Below are positions 23,908 through 35,278 of a DNA stretch of 64,000 nucleotides, piece by piece. Under the pieces are notes generated by a model. That model did not search any database, had not been told where the DNA came from, and was given only the letters and a program-made list of their open reading frames with translations. The first letter of the stretch is position 1. Every line of letters begins with the position of its first letter. The position numbers and the translations under genes were made by a program. The stretch is from Fasciolopsis buskii (Eukaryota; Platyhelminthes; Trematoda; Plagiorchiida; Fasciolidae). The stretch spans positions 208,221 through 272,220 of the forward strand of contig LUCM01003993.1 of assembly GCA_008360955.1 (NCBI GenBank), given 5' to 3'.

Positions 23908-26489
23908 TTTGCTGCAGTTCAACGGCCATCCATGCAGGCCACAAACTTGATTGGCCGTGGAACGTCTGTGTGATTCGGCTGTTCGCNNNNNNNNNNNNNN
24001 NNNNNNNNNNNNNNNNNNNNNNNNNNNNNNNNNNNNNNNNNNNNNNNNNNNNNNNNNNNNNNNNNNNNNNNNNNNNNNNNNNNNNNNNNNNNNNNNNNNN
24101 NNNNNNNNNNNNNNNNNNNNNNNNNNNNNNNNNNNNNNNNNNNNNNNNNNNNNNNNNNNNNNNNNNNNNNNNNNNNNNNNNNNNNNNNNNNNNNNNNNNN
24201 NNNNNNNNNNNNNNNNNNNNNNNNNNNNNNNNNNNNNNNNNNNNNNNNNNNNNNNNNNNNNNNNNNNNNNNNNNNNNNNNNNNNNNNNNNNNNNNNNNNN
24301 NNNNNNNNNNNNNNNNNNNNNNNNNNNNNNNNNNNNNNNNNNNNNNNNNNNNNNNNNNNNNNNNNNNNNNNNNNNNNNNNNNNNNNNNNNNNNNNNNNNN
24401 NNNNNNNNNNNNNNNNNNNNNNNNNNNNNNNNNNNNNNNNNNNNNNNNNNNNNNNNNNNNNNNNNNNNNNNNNNNNNNNNNNNNNNNNNNNNNNNNNNNN
24501 NNNNNNNNNNNNNNNNNNNNNNNNNNNNNNNNNNNNNNNNNNNNNNNNNNNNNNNNNNNNNNNNNNNNNNNNNNNNNNNNNNNNNNNNNNNNNNNNNNNN
24601 NNNNNNNNNNNNNNNNNNNNNNNNNNNNNNNNNNNNNNNNNNNNNNNNNNNNNNNNNNNNNNNNNNNNNNNNNNNNNNNNNNNNNNNNNNNNNNNNNNNN
24701 NNNNNNNNNNNNNNNNNNNNNNNNNAACACCGGCGGGCGGAGGGCAGCGGAATTCGGTTAGTGAAGCCGTGTGTGATATAAGTGGAGAGCTCATCCATGG
24801 TAGACAACAAGGGCTGGATCGTTGGGGTAAAAGCACTTCAAGGTTCAGTTTACCTGGCCACACGCTAACGTATTTAGGCCGACGTCTGCAGCTGCAAATC
24901 CTTGAGAGGTGTCTGTCGACCCCCAGCGGAAGTGGAAGTATAGTCGAATATTCCACTTCTGAAGAGGGGAAAAGTAGCCTGTCCTGATGTACTTCCTGCA
25001 TTTCCTTCCAAACTGGGTGGAGAAGCTCCGGTGAAATCACTTATCTCCTTGCTTCGTGATGTTTCAAACGAGGAACGTATTCCGTTATCGTGGAGTGAGT
25101 TACTGATTGTACCCATTCTCAAAAACGGCACACGGAGTGACTGTAGCAATCATCGTGGGATTAGTTTAATTCCGATAGTTACTAAGGCGTTAGCTCCCAT
25201 AACGCTGCCTCGTTTGATACATGTTCGCGAGAGTAACAGCTGCGATTAGCAAGCCGAATTTCGTCCAGGTCGAGGTTGCATCGATCAGATATTCACTGTT
25301 CGCCACCGCCGCCCTACGATGGTGGTTTTTCTGGACTTGAAAGGCGCGTTCGACTCAGTGGATCGGACAGTACTATTTACTGATCTCCACCGGAACGGTA
25401 TGCCAGCAAAGCTCGTAAACCTGTTGCGAGCTTTGCATTTGCATACATATGGTTACGTGAGGGTTATACAGTAAGCTAATAAGTTCATTCGAAACGACTA
25501 GTCGTGTTCGACAAGGGTGTCCCATCTCTCCATTCCTGTTCGACTTCGTCATGGATGAGGTGATGGAAGATGATTTAGAAGGTCTCCAGGATGTGGGACT
25601 AGAACCGAGAAATGATGAGAAGCTGTGTGATCTAGATTACGCACATGATATCGTATGCCTGTTCGAATCAGCGAACCATGTACAACGTGTACTAGACAGA
25701 CTCTCGATGGGTGTAGCTCGGTTTGGCATGTTTTGCACCCTCAAAATGCAAAGTACTGTTACAGGACTAGAGGACGGTAGTACGAACTTGATACTGGATG
25801 GAGAACTAACGAATGTGAACCGTTTCACTTACATTGGTAGCTGCGTGTCGAACGATGGTGGCTCGGCAGTAGAGGTAAACACGCGTGTATCGAGGGCTGA
25901 ATCACTTATGGCGTCGGCCTGATATTTCACTAAAGTTGAAAGGTTGTGTGTATTGTGCCACAGTGCGCTCAGTTCTGTTGTACGGTCGCGAGACATGGAT
26001 AATGCGTGTGAGAGATGTTTGTCCGTTGGAGGTTTTCGTGCACCAATGTCTAGGTAGTATGGCTAGGATTGGATGGAGTGACCGGGTGACTAATGTGGAG
26101 GTCAGGAATCTAGTAATACGTGCCAATTCTGAGAACAGCTTGTTTCGTCTTATGAAACTTAGTAGACTACGCTGGTTGGGCCACGTGTTCCGTAAGGCGA
26201 ACACTCGTCTACCATACCGTGCCGCATTTTTCGTTCCTCCCATTGGGTGGAAGAAGCCACGTGGAGGTCAGCAGATGACATGGCAAGGTGAGATGAGAAA
26301 AATGCACAACGAAGGTAGATAAAATAGGTGTCTCACGCCTTCGTGGTTGGGGTCCGAAAGACCTGTCAAGTAGTTGGCTGGAGACACTGAAGGATATGGC
26401 AGTGAACCGTGAACAGTGGCGATCGTGTTGTCATTTTCTATCGAATCAGAATGACTGAAAGAGTGCGTCTGTACAGCTAAACTGTGTTC
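23908..26489 (+). mobile_element. RTE-like LINE family 1, truncated dead copy (gap inside)
   Basis: It encodes RT-domain pieces: EERIPLSWSELLIVPILKNG, then FLDLKGAFDSVDRTV, GVRQGCPISPFLFDFVMDEV, and LDYAHDIVCLFESA where YADD should be. After a frameshift near 25900 come RSVLLYGRETWIMR and HRLRWLGHV-type blocks (SRLRWLGHVFRKA). The copy ends at gtgttccg (26489) without the family 3' tail and starts at 23908 within the endonuclease/RT junction. It shares its lesions, almost base for base, with the inverted copy at 35444-37618. Confidence 0.85.
23987..24725. other. Assembly gap, 739 Ns
   Basis: It falls inside the family-1 LINE copy. The inverted partner has only 330 bases (37210-37539) between the same flanking positions, so the gap size is either a placeholder or hides an insertion. 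Confidence 0.98.
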
Positions 26490-27865
26490 CGTTCAAAGGA
26501 AGCGACAATCCCAATGCGAGCTGCACCCTTTCATCTCGGTTTCCCTCCGGGGCATTTGGCTGCACTTCAAAATTATCCTTGTCGGTGCACTTTACTCAGG
26601 TCACGAACCCACTTCTCCTGGCTTAGTTCTGTGGTAGAAACAGTGCAAAGGTCACGGAATCCTGTGACCAAGGTTATTCCATGGATTAGTCATCCCGATA
26701 GGAGAGGTAGTCTACTTTTCGCATTACGGCAAAGGTGGACTGTCACTGACGAGGATGACTAGCACAAAATTTTATATCATCTACACATGTGGATCTACTA
26801 CTGTAGAATGTGAAAACGCATATAAACCAGTTAATGCAGCGAAATAAGTATATCCCCTATCTGCAAGTTATCTTCGTTCGCCATTTGTGCCAAAAACATG
26901 ACGTAATTTTTGCTCGGTTGTAGTAGTTCTGTTAACATGACGTGTTACTGTATACCATCGAAGTCGACTCGAAATTTGCTGTTTAATTTGATATAAAAAG
27001 GGTTCACTCCGTTCGGGCGTGTCTTTTGACAAACCGTGACGTGAAATACCAACGCACTCCTCTCATCCCGTCGAAAGATCGGGAATCAAATCGCGTAGCC
27101 TTAGTGTTCGTACTTGTTACCATTTGGCCTCGTAACCGTCGACGAGATCAATATAAGTACGAAATGAAAGCAACCGTTGTTGTCATCTCTTTCGCTTTTC
27201 CACTACGAATGACTTGCACCTAGCTGTTTTAGAGCCCTCCTAGGTGGTTTGAGCTTGGTGTGGTTGAATTCGATTCCCGACCACTAGTAGACACATTGTC
27301 GTTGATTGGAAAACGGTACTATAATTAATAAACGTGGATAAGAAACGTACAACCGAATGCTGCCAAGTCTCTCAATTGGGTTCAGATTGGGTGCTTCGAA
27401 CGGATGGACTGTCGTGCGGTTGTAAGACCGGTGAATGGATTAATGTACAGATGGATTCGCGAAGTTGATTGGCTGAGTTAGTCAGGACACGAAGTTAATG
27501 GACCTGTATATCAGGGTGCTTGGTACTGTGCGTATACGTGTGTGCAGCTGTGCATAGGACAACGGTCATAGGATAGACTGCCATTTGTGGTGTGCAAACT
27601 CGAGTGTTATTGTGTATGAGATGTCTAATTCCGTGGTTTTGAGTGAGCAACAATCAAGGTACAAGTTCGAAAGGGTGTGTGTTCGTGTGTCCATCTGTGA
27701 TAATGCGGATCAATGTAGGGTGAGGAAAACTGCGAGGATTGAACGCTAAGAAAGCGCTCTAGCAAACAAGCTTGCTTTCGGCGCTTCACAACTGGCTAAA
27801 CACAGTACCTTCTGTAGGTATTGGGATAAGATAATCGACAAATAATAGTATGTATCGTATCGGTT
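26490..27865. other. No gene or repeat recognised (intron sequence)
   Basis: Open frames at 26484-26762 and 27026-27223 have no family signal. Part of the 8.8 kb intron. Confidence 0.4.
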
Positions 27866-28099
27866 TCACTGGGTCACTGGTTTTATAACCCCATCTTGCG
27901 GAGATGTCCAGGGCCGATTGAAAGATCTTACGTGCTGTTTCTGGGCCCACAGAGGGTGATTGTTCAGGTGGAACGCGACCGCTTCGGCCATGGACAGGAT
28001 TTGACTTTTAACATTCTTCGTTAATCTTCCTATAACGGTATAGACGAGGCGAAAAGCTTTACTTGTGTTGATTGGATGATCCGATTCTGTTAGGTGCAT
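27866..28099 (-). mobile_element. C-terminal fragment of a Penelope/GIY-YIG-type retroelement
   Basis: The minus frame reads AMHLTESDHPINTSKAFRLV, then ILSMAEAVAFHLNNHPLWAQ and KQHVRSFNRPW. The pattern 'HL.E..H.ID..KAF..IY.......LL..AEA.AI....P.LC.QK..V..L..PW' is common at the end of retroelement polyproteins in flatworms. It differs from the element at 56020-58412. Assignment to a GIY-YIG (Penelope) element is likely but not proven. Confidence 0.5.
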
Positions 28100-28134
28100 G
28101 GCGATTGCCGTTTACCTATTCTTTATCGCTCCTT

Positions 28135-28322
28135 CGTTATCTTTTATCTTTTATCATTTAATTCCTTTATTAATGAAGTAACAATGTACATCATTTTTCA
28201 GGGAGGTGGCCGCGGCCAACAGAGGGCTGCCAACTGGGGAAGTTGACCGGCGGTGGGAGAATCCGAACCCGTGATCTTCACGTCCAAACGTCACGACCTT
28301 GTCCGCTTGGCCACCGCCGGCC
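28135..28322 (-). mobile_element. SINE-B, reverse copy with A-rich tail
   Basis: The minus strand has ggcggtggccaagcggacaa (box A-like), cacgggttcggattctccca (box B-like) and the ccctgaaaaatgatgtacat tail, ending gataaaagataaaagataac. This is the best preserved copy of the group. Confidence 0.75.
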
Positions 28323-28329
28323 AGCTCGG

Positions 28330-30969
28330 ATGGTATTCCTTTATGCGTCCAGATAATCTTCTTGTTGTCCGACCTAAATAACTTGCACCACAAGTTGAAG
28401 TGAATTGGTACACACAGTAAAAGGTTGAATCCATGGCCAGTTTGCCTCCACAACCAGTAGATGAAATTATAAATCTACCGGATGGGGATATGCATCAAAC
28501 GACTCTCCCCGATCAGTGATTGATCACGACTTCGCTGACCACGCTCTCTTTTCTTTCTGGTGAAATTCACTGAAGTATCCCGGCTTCAGTGAAAAAAACG
28601 ACTGTAGTTAGGGTACCTCCGATTTGTTTTGTCTCAGTTGAAGGGCAAAAAAGTGAGTACGTAAGCAAGCGTATTCTTCTTTGCCTCTCTCATCAACAAC
28701 ATTAAAGATACGTATCCGCTGATATATGTATTCAGATAAAGAAAGAAATCGGACAAACGTAAGCTGGGATTGCATCGCGTCTTGTACCTATCCCAGTCGG
28801 TTCTAACCAATAGAACTCACTTTGAAGTATTCTGTAGTAGATGCTGATTTTTTAAATCATATTCATATTTTTCCAGGGGAAACCTTGGCCTCCTGATGTC
28901 AATCCCGCTTTGAAGGGTCGAATCAAACGACTAGCGTGAAATTAGAAGGCCGTTGCAATCATCTTCGTAACCATGGCGACCAGTGCAAATAAAATGATGC
29001 GCATCCGAACTGTCCAGTATTCCTCTAGTTGCAAGTGGGCAGGTTACAATTTCACGTGTTTTCGTCATCATCTCACCGAAACTAGATGAGGAAAACTGTC
29101 TGCTGGTTTTCCAGAAGAAAGATTATCATTCATATAAATCTTTTTTTTCACTCTACTTGTTTAAATACCCCCTGCCGTCTAAGAAAAGGAGCACGAATAA
29201 AAAAAATAATAAAATGTCACATGTTACTTATTTAAACTCACGAGAATAGTCTGGAAATTCGGCCGCTTTTAGTACCAGTGTATCGCACTGTAGTCTGATT
29301 GGTAAAGAAGTTCAAGTCATCCAGGGTTGGTTTTTTCGAATTGTTAATACTTGAAACCGAGTTCAGTTGGTTGATCTGAAGTTGCTATTTTTGGAAGTGG
29401 TCTTGCCTTGAGATTCGAACAAAACGAAGCCTACGCTTTATCTGTATTCCGCTTACGCAGAATAGGCTGTTTGACAAGCGCCAACTTCGTAAATCGGTTG
29501 CTGAAAATCTGTGTTTAGATACCATTGATTATTGTTTTACAATGATATCCATACGGATTGCTAAATCGAAAATTTTTGTTTGTGGAACCAATTAGTGGTG
29601 CGGTATTCTATTTGGTATATTTATCCTGTGGACACGGTCTTAGTGAGAACACGGCGGACAAAACCAACTGTTTTTTCTGTTCTATCTCAGGAGGCTTTAC
29701 GGTAGAACGAATGTAATTCCTGCTTTCCTTCGGATAAAATTACCGACTACGTAAGAGGCTATTTTCGTTGGATATCAGCTTGAACGTGAATCACTTGCGA
29801 CACGTGACTGTTCACGACTGAGGATGTCGATAGCAAGTGGCATGCTGCACTTCAGGGACGTAAAAGCCTTTGACCTTGGACAGAAGTCACAGACCAGTAA
29901 CGTTTGCATCAAAGGTTAAAGACCCTAACCACTGATCAACATCCCTTTCCTGTGGCCCCTGTTCATCTATCTCTTTTTCTACGATATTCCAATTCTTTTG
30001 TGTGAAAAAGTATGCTACAGGAAACCAACGGACGTCTCGTGTTCGGTCTTTCTCATCGATTCTCTGTCTTCCTTTCCCGGTTCGAAAACGCGTTTGTCTT
30101 TCTTTGCTTAGATTTTGGTTGTCATTCCAGTCTCGTTCAATGAATATGTGGTCGGTATTTCCTAGATTTATTCGATTGACGTTCAGGAAATGCACTACTG
30201 ATTTGTATTCGCATTCAGTGACGGGACGTGTGACAGTCTCGGGCTACGCACAATCCTGTGTGCGTGTACAGAATCCAGTTGTTTTGATCAGTCACGAGGC
30301 TGTAAATTAGAAGATTTTTATGATGCTTATCTGTGGGATGTCACTAGAATTTGACTGAAAAATGCATTAAACGCATAACTGTTCGACTTCCAGTCCCAGC
30401 AATTTTTGTCAATTCATTTAGGATGGTGTTTCGGGTTGCTACGTCTCGGTGAGAATCACGGAAGTCAAAGTTATCCCACATTAAACGGTAAGCAGAGAAG
30501 CACAAGTTACTAAACGGAAATGTGGAATTATTAAAGATCTGCCTAATACAATCCCTTGTTATCTTCAACCGTGACTGCTAACATTTTTTTCGACAGCTTC
30601 CTTTTCCAAGAAGCTCGACAAACTCAATACTCCAATCCAGCTCTTAGGTTTTCTGTCATAGAATTTTGATTTCTATTTACCACTCAGCTACTACTACCTT
30701 TGCGAACAAGGCGAAACATGAAAATCTTTTCAAGGTCATGGCCAACAAATGTCTCAACCTCTATTTTCTAATGAGCCATTGTTTAATGCATCGGTCTACT
30801 TCGCATGAGTGACCAATACAACAGTTCATCATGTTTCAAATCAATGTCGCATAAATCTTTCGCGCCCTTTCCAAAGGTGTTACCAATCCAATCACTCTGC
30901 CCACCAGTTCATTGCGTGATCAATTATTTCGCATTCAGCTGGACTCGGAACGGCCATCCGTCCATCCAG
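28330..30969. other. No gene or repeat recognised (intron sequence)
   Basis: The overlapping frames at 29887-30310 are complementary shadows without domain signal. Confidence 0.4.
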
Positions 30970-31284
30970 GTAGTCCTCGATTCACCTCACTACCATCTCC
31001 TTCCCGCGTGAATTCGGTTCCTGGACGTCGCACTTCCTCACCAGCGTGGAGTGCCAGCGCTGGGCTGGGATCGTTTAATTACACCATGGGATTGTCGTTA
31101 ACAGGAGGCACATCAAAGAAGCGGCGTCAGAGTGATCTCATTCTCTACGGTTGGCAGGTAGTCCAACAAGCGGTACTTGAGGTATTCCCCGCTTCGATAC
31201 GCCATGTCCCTCCAGGAACCCGGGTATGTGCAGCTTGGAGCGAACAACTGGCCGTCGATCTTTATCCGGGCACCGTGGTACAGA
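30970..31284 (+). CDS. BAHCC1/TNRC18: TNRC18/BAHCC1-like gene, second Tudor-like segment
   Basis: The exon starts after the acceptor at gtccatccag, which gives the phase needed by the donor at 22121; an alternative acceptor at 30938 would break the frame. The donor is CAGA|GTACGT, phase 1. The second half holds the most diagnostic stretch of the gene: QQAVLEVFPASIRHVPPGTR then VCAAWSEQLAVDLYPGTVV. This parallels the vertebrate order 'QEA..DV.P.S.R.LP.GTRVCAYWS....CLYPG.V'. The Tyr of CAYWS is Ala here. The fold is expected to bind chromatin; in mammals TNRC18 and BAHCC1 are repressive chromatin readers. A direct role in this worm is inferred only. Confidence 0.92.
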
Positions 31285-32279
31285 GTACGTTATGAAAATC
31301 GCTCTAGTAACACAAATTTAACATTCTTATATAGTTAAATAACTGGGCACTACCTGCGCATGTTGATAATCCAGTGACAAATTATCTTGTCCAAAAATGA
31401 GTTATCTGCTATCAGTAACAAATAAAGTCACAAAACGTAAGTCACAACGAAGATACAAACACTTTCCGACGTTCAGTCGCGCTCTTTGTAGACAATTCTT
31501 AGAAGTAATGTAGGGTCCTTACCATCCATGTGGAGTTGTGGCGTAAACATCGGTGCGATTGTTGGACAACGAGTAGGATGCGAGGAGATCACGTGAGCGA
31601 CAATTCCCCTTTCACTGTAGCCAGTGGAACGGTCCCGATGTTGCCGGTTTTCCAGCCACGGCGTCCGTGAAAGTTGGTCTGCACAATTCTCGCCACGCCC
31701 CTATCTTCGTCTCGTGTAAACGACTTGTCAGTAGAGCTTTCGAAAATTTTCTTTTTAGTGAACGCACAATGTTTATTATGCAGATACATATATGTGCCCG
31801 GGAGTGTACTTGGATGAGTCCAGTCAAATTGTGTCATTATCGAACTGATCTCGTTGCCGTGGTTATGATTGGTATACGTGTGAAGTCAAATTTTGCAAAC
31901 CATCCAGTGTACTCAGTGCTGTGTTCGATTTGTGCTAGTGCCGTGTTATGCAAAAACAAACTGATTGATCGGCCCCGCTTGTCATGTTCGTCGATGTAGT
32001 TGTGTTCCGATCGGGGCTTTCTTCTGCTCTCTGACCATCCTTAATCTCTTCTTTGGGAAATAGCTCAACAAGTATCATAATGAGTACAGACAACGACTTT
32101 CTTCAGGTTCATATTTGTGCTCTAAGACTGAATTTGTGGCCATTGACCTTTTGTGGAGAAAAAAACCGAGCGACTTTCGTTTTTCACATTATGAGAGTAA
32201 ACTGTTTAATGTTAGAACAACTAGGATATCCAACACAACTCCGACTGACACGAAAACAATCGCTTTTTTCCTTTTAACT

Positions 32280-33235
32280 GTAATTCCTCGAAATTTCTTA
32301 ACTTTTTTGACCACATGTTCCATGCACTTCCTATATACTTCATTGAAATCGGTCAAGAGGTTCATCCTTAAGGAACAGACATTTTTTTCAACCCACAACG
32401 GCGGGATGTCCTCACGGATTCGTCAATCATTCATCCGGAAAGAAATATTTAACAGAAATCATTTTCCATAGGATGAATGAATATCCCCACTAACCTGCTT
32501 CGCGCTTAATATTCTCTATATATAGCGCCCACAGTTAATTGTAGGCCAGTCCGAATCACCGAGCTTATTTTGTTCAGATGTCGTCCTCAATATACGGTGT
32601 TTCCTTTCGAGGCTTCTGGGCATTGCTAGCTGTTATTGAGGACGGGAGCCGGTTGAGGAGTGGTAGGGCACACGTATTCCAGTTGGAAAGCCCGGATACA
32701 AACCCTGGGTCCGGTTGAAGATGTGCACTACTGAAGAGCTCTAATAAGAGCAAAACTCGAGTCTGATGCTTCCCGAGTTGACCGGATGATCTGAGGTTTT
32801 CGCTTGAAAGCTGGAGTCCGAATAGCAATCGACCAATCACAGCAAACACCGGCTCCACACACTACTCAAGTAATTGTGAGCGCTCTTTGGAAACTATCTT
32901 GACATCATTCGAATCCTCAGAACAAAATCGGCTTAGTAACATCATAATCCTAGTCGTCAAACCGAGCATAGTCGGGAAACACTACTTTGAATAAATCCCA
33001 CAAAGATTGATTTGGATCTCTACTGACAACGTCATGATGTGTAGACTGAACTAAACCCTGACAACTAACAAGGAGCTTATGCCGTTGAAATGTGCGCTAG
33101 TGAATTAAGCTAATACCACGCAAGCCATACTGATGCCATGCGACAGAATGTATCATTGCGTTTTGCAGCCATGTCTGATGGAATTTGCAGTGCGGCTGAG
33201 ATGTAGTCCACCTGTGGACTGTAGATGTTGTCGTT
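32280..33235 (+). repeat. Interspersed repeat G, copy 2, with SINE-C inside
   Basis: Left part 32280-32420 (cattgaaatcggtcaagagg-ttcatcctt) and right part 32925-33235 (cgagcatagtcgggaaacac, gatttggatctctactgaca, gagatgtagtccacctgtgg) match repeat G at 22690-23215 in order. The interval contains the SINE-C copy, consistent with insertion into an older repeat. Confidence 0.6.
32630..32855 (+). mobile_element. SINE-C, tRNA-like, forward copy
   Basis: The head gaggagtggtagggcacacg (box A-like) is followed by agttggaaagcccggataca and a box B-like segment. The tail has gatgtgcactactgaagagc, tcccgagttgaccggatgat and ttgaaagctggagtccg. The partner is at 61000-61290. A short inverted stretch of the same family (gatgtcgtcctcaata) precedes it at 32577. 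Confidence 0.65.
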
Positions 33236-33973
33236 CGGGAATGACGTATAATTTGTTGCGATGAGTTATAGAGAATACGGTTTCTGATTTATTGTTTGTA
33301 TTCATGCGATCCTCTTTCATTGCGAATTCATAGGGTGCGGAACACTGAATTGAGTAACACGAGCTGTTTGAAGTATGTGTGATAGGTTGTCATTTGGTTT
33401 TTGATAAGAAAGAATAACTGATCTTTTATTTTATTGTGGGACTGTTGATAGTTAAACTGGCAGTGTTTTGTTTCCTCTGATGGTCAACTGGATTCAAAAG
33501 ACCATTTTCGGCTATTTTTCACACCGAAAAAATTGGATTTGATGTAATGGATAAAGCTTATTCCAAACGACATCTGACTAACTTCTACTTATTATTTCTT
33601 TCAAGAGTTATGGTGATCGGAGGCCTAGTGACACCACGTTGTTCTATCTGCACAATTTTTCTGGTTGTCCCATGGTAGACATGTAAGATTTGATGCGCTG
33701 CTTGAATGATCCATGCGGACACGGTTTGAGTCACGAATTTTCGGTTAGAACTGAATATCGTAGACGCGGCTGCTTTCACCGATAAGGTCTGATTGTTACC
33801 GATTAGGATAGAGTGAGGATGCTATTGATGAATAGCAGTCTATTCGTACAGCCATAGGAAATTTACCTTGGATTAACTTCTTAAATACTTCCAATAAACC
33901 ACTCTTTTTGTGAGAAATAAAGAAGCCAAAAGCATGCGACATGTTAGTGGCCTGTATTTGAGGAGACAACACG

Positions 33974-33976
<3 letters not shown>

Positions 33977-34024
<48 letters not shown>
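33977..34024. repeat. (AT)n microsatellite
   Basis: A pure AT run of about 24 units within the intron preceding the exon at 34526. Confidence 0.97.
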
Positions 34025-34026
<2 letters not shown>

Positions 34027-34525
34027 CAAATGGGACTATCTTGTTCGCCTCCGACCACTTACGGCAAACCTCCAGTAGATTGTCTCAGCCATGATGTAGC
34101 CTGCTTATATGAGCGGTTTAATGCTGTCCTATCGACGAACGGTTGGTATTTGCCGTGGCTGTGCTTTGGGAGTAAGATAGCATACGCTGCGTAGGCGGGC
34201 CACCTGGGATTCGAATCACTACACGTCCACCGTCCATACTCTTGGTTGTAGAACGATGTTGGCCCTCAGCACAAACCACTTATAAACCGTTTTTCAATCC
34301 ATATGTTGTGCTGATCACCAAACTCGATCGTTAGTGTTCCGGGCATTATTCGTCTGACACTCAGCGTTTGTGGGAGGTACAGATGAACCCGGAACAAAGT
34401 TGTTGTTTCATTGAACAGATGAAACTTTTCAATAAGAGTTCAACCCTAAGTGGGTTATAGCGTTCGCTTTCGGAACAATCCACTCTTTCATATCATATTT
34501 GATCTCGTTTTATTTTCCATTGAAG

Positions 34526-34969
34526 CTGAAGCGAAAGAAGAGATCCAACCAAACTGTGTCCCTGTCAGCTTTGATGATGGAGATCGTCGCCAGGTACCTA
34601 TTCCAAACATACGTATACTCCCGGATCATTTCACAAATTTATACGAACTGGCATCGGCCACCAGAGATCAGAGTGGAACTACCCGAAATAAATTGTTACC
34701 TTCCATGACAGACCTGAAGTTTGCATCCTCCAGTCGTCATTCAAATTGGGATCAATCGATGAATGATGTCAAAATGACTCGGACTAGTGCACGTGTACGT
34801 CATCACAGTGCGATCGATCGACCCAGTTCACTTATGTCATCTAGTCTGGCTAGCTTTATCCCCACCAAACGCGTGGCTCGTATCAATTCACGTGTGCCCA
34901 CCACTTCATCCCCGGAGAAGAAGATCGAGGACGAACGAATCCAAACTGACTCAATTTCAGATAGAAAAG
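34526..34969 (+). CDS. BAHCC1/TNRC18: TNRC18/BAHCC1-like gene, end of Tudor-like region and linker
   Basis: The acceptor is tttccattgaag and the donor is AAAG|GTAAAT, phase 1 at both ends. The first codon is split A|CT (Thr). Residues 13-31 read VSFDDGDRRQVPIPNIRILP, the counterpart of 'VEFDDGD.G.I...NIRLLP' in vertebrate TNRC18/BAHCC1, completing the Tudor-like module begun in the previous exon. The remaining ~115 residues are Ser/Arg/Asp-rich linker (SSSRHSNWDQ, SFIPTKRVAR, SPEKKIEDER) with no fold recognised. The exon is separated from the next by a 7.6 kb intron that contains the inverted RTE copy. Confidence 0.92.
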
Positions 34970-35278
34970 GTAAATGGGATAATAATGAACTTTACGGTTT
35001 TTCTCCTGTTACGATCTGAAATTAGGCTGAAGATAATTCAATCAGCAATCTATATTGTGAACCTGTCACCACCAGGGATTTGCCACTTGACGCAATTTGT
35101 AAAACATGTTTTTCTCCCAGATAACTCCCCAAATGAGTAAATTTTGTCGCTGACTTGACAGGTTTTATTATAAACGACAAAAAATGATCGCATCCCGTTC
35201 CGTAGTATGTGCATTGTCCTGTGCCACTTCAACTCCCATGTGTTTCGAATCTCGACCAAAAGAATAGCAGCAGAAAAT

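Noticed and set aside
23812..25040. Long open frames (263-373 codons) on both strands
   Set aside because: They run through the 739-N gap; the frames exist only because N codons are not read as stops.
30939..30969. Acceptor at 30938 for the second Tudor-like exon
   Set aside because: It would start the exon in phase 0, incompatible with the phase-1 donor at 22121; the acceptor at 30969 fits.
33910..34194. Frame with a (YI)n run across the AT microsatellite
   Set aside because: The Tyr-Ile repeat is only the translated AT dinucleotide run. Similar frames at 9206, 18548, 18619, 18655, 33796 and 63731 were dropped for the same reason.
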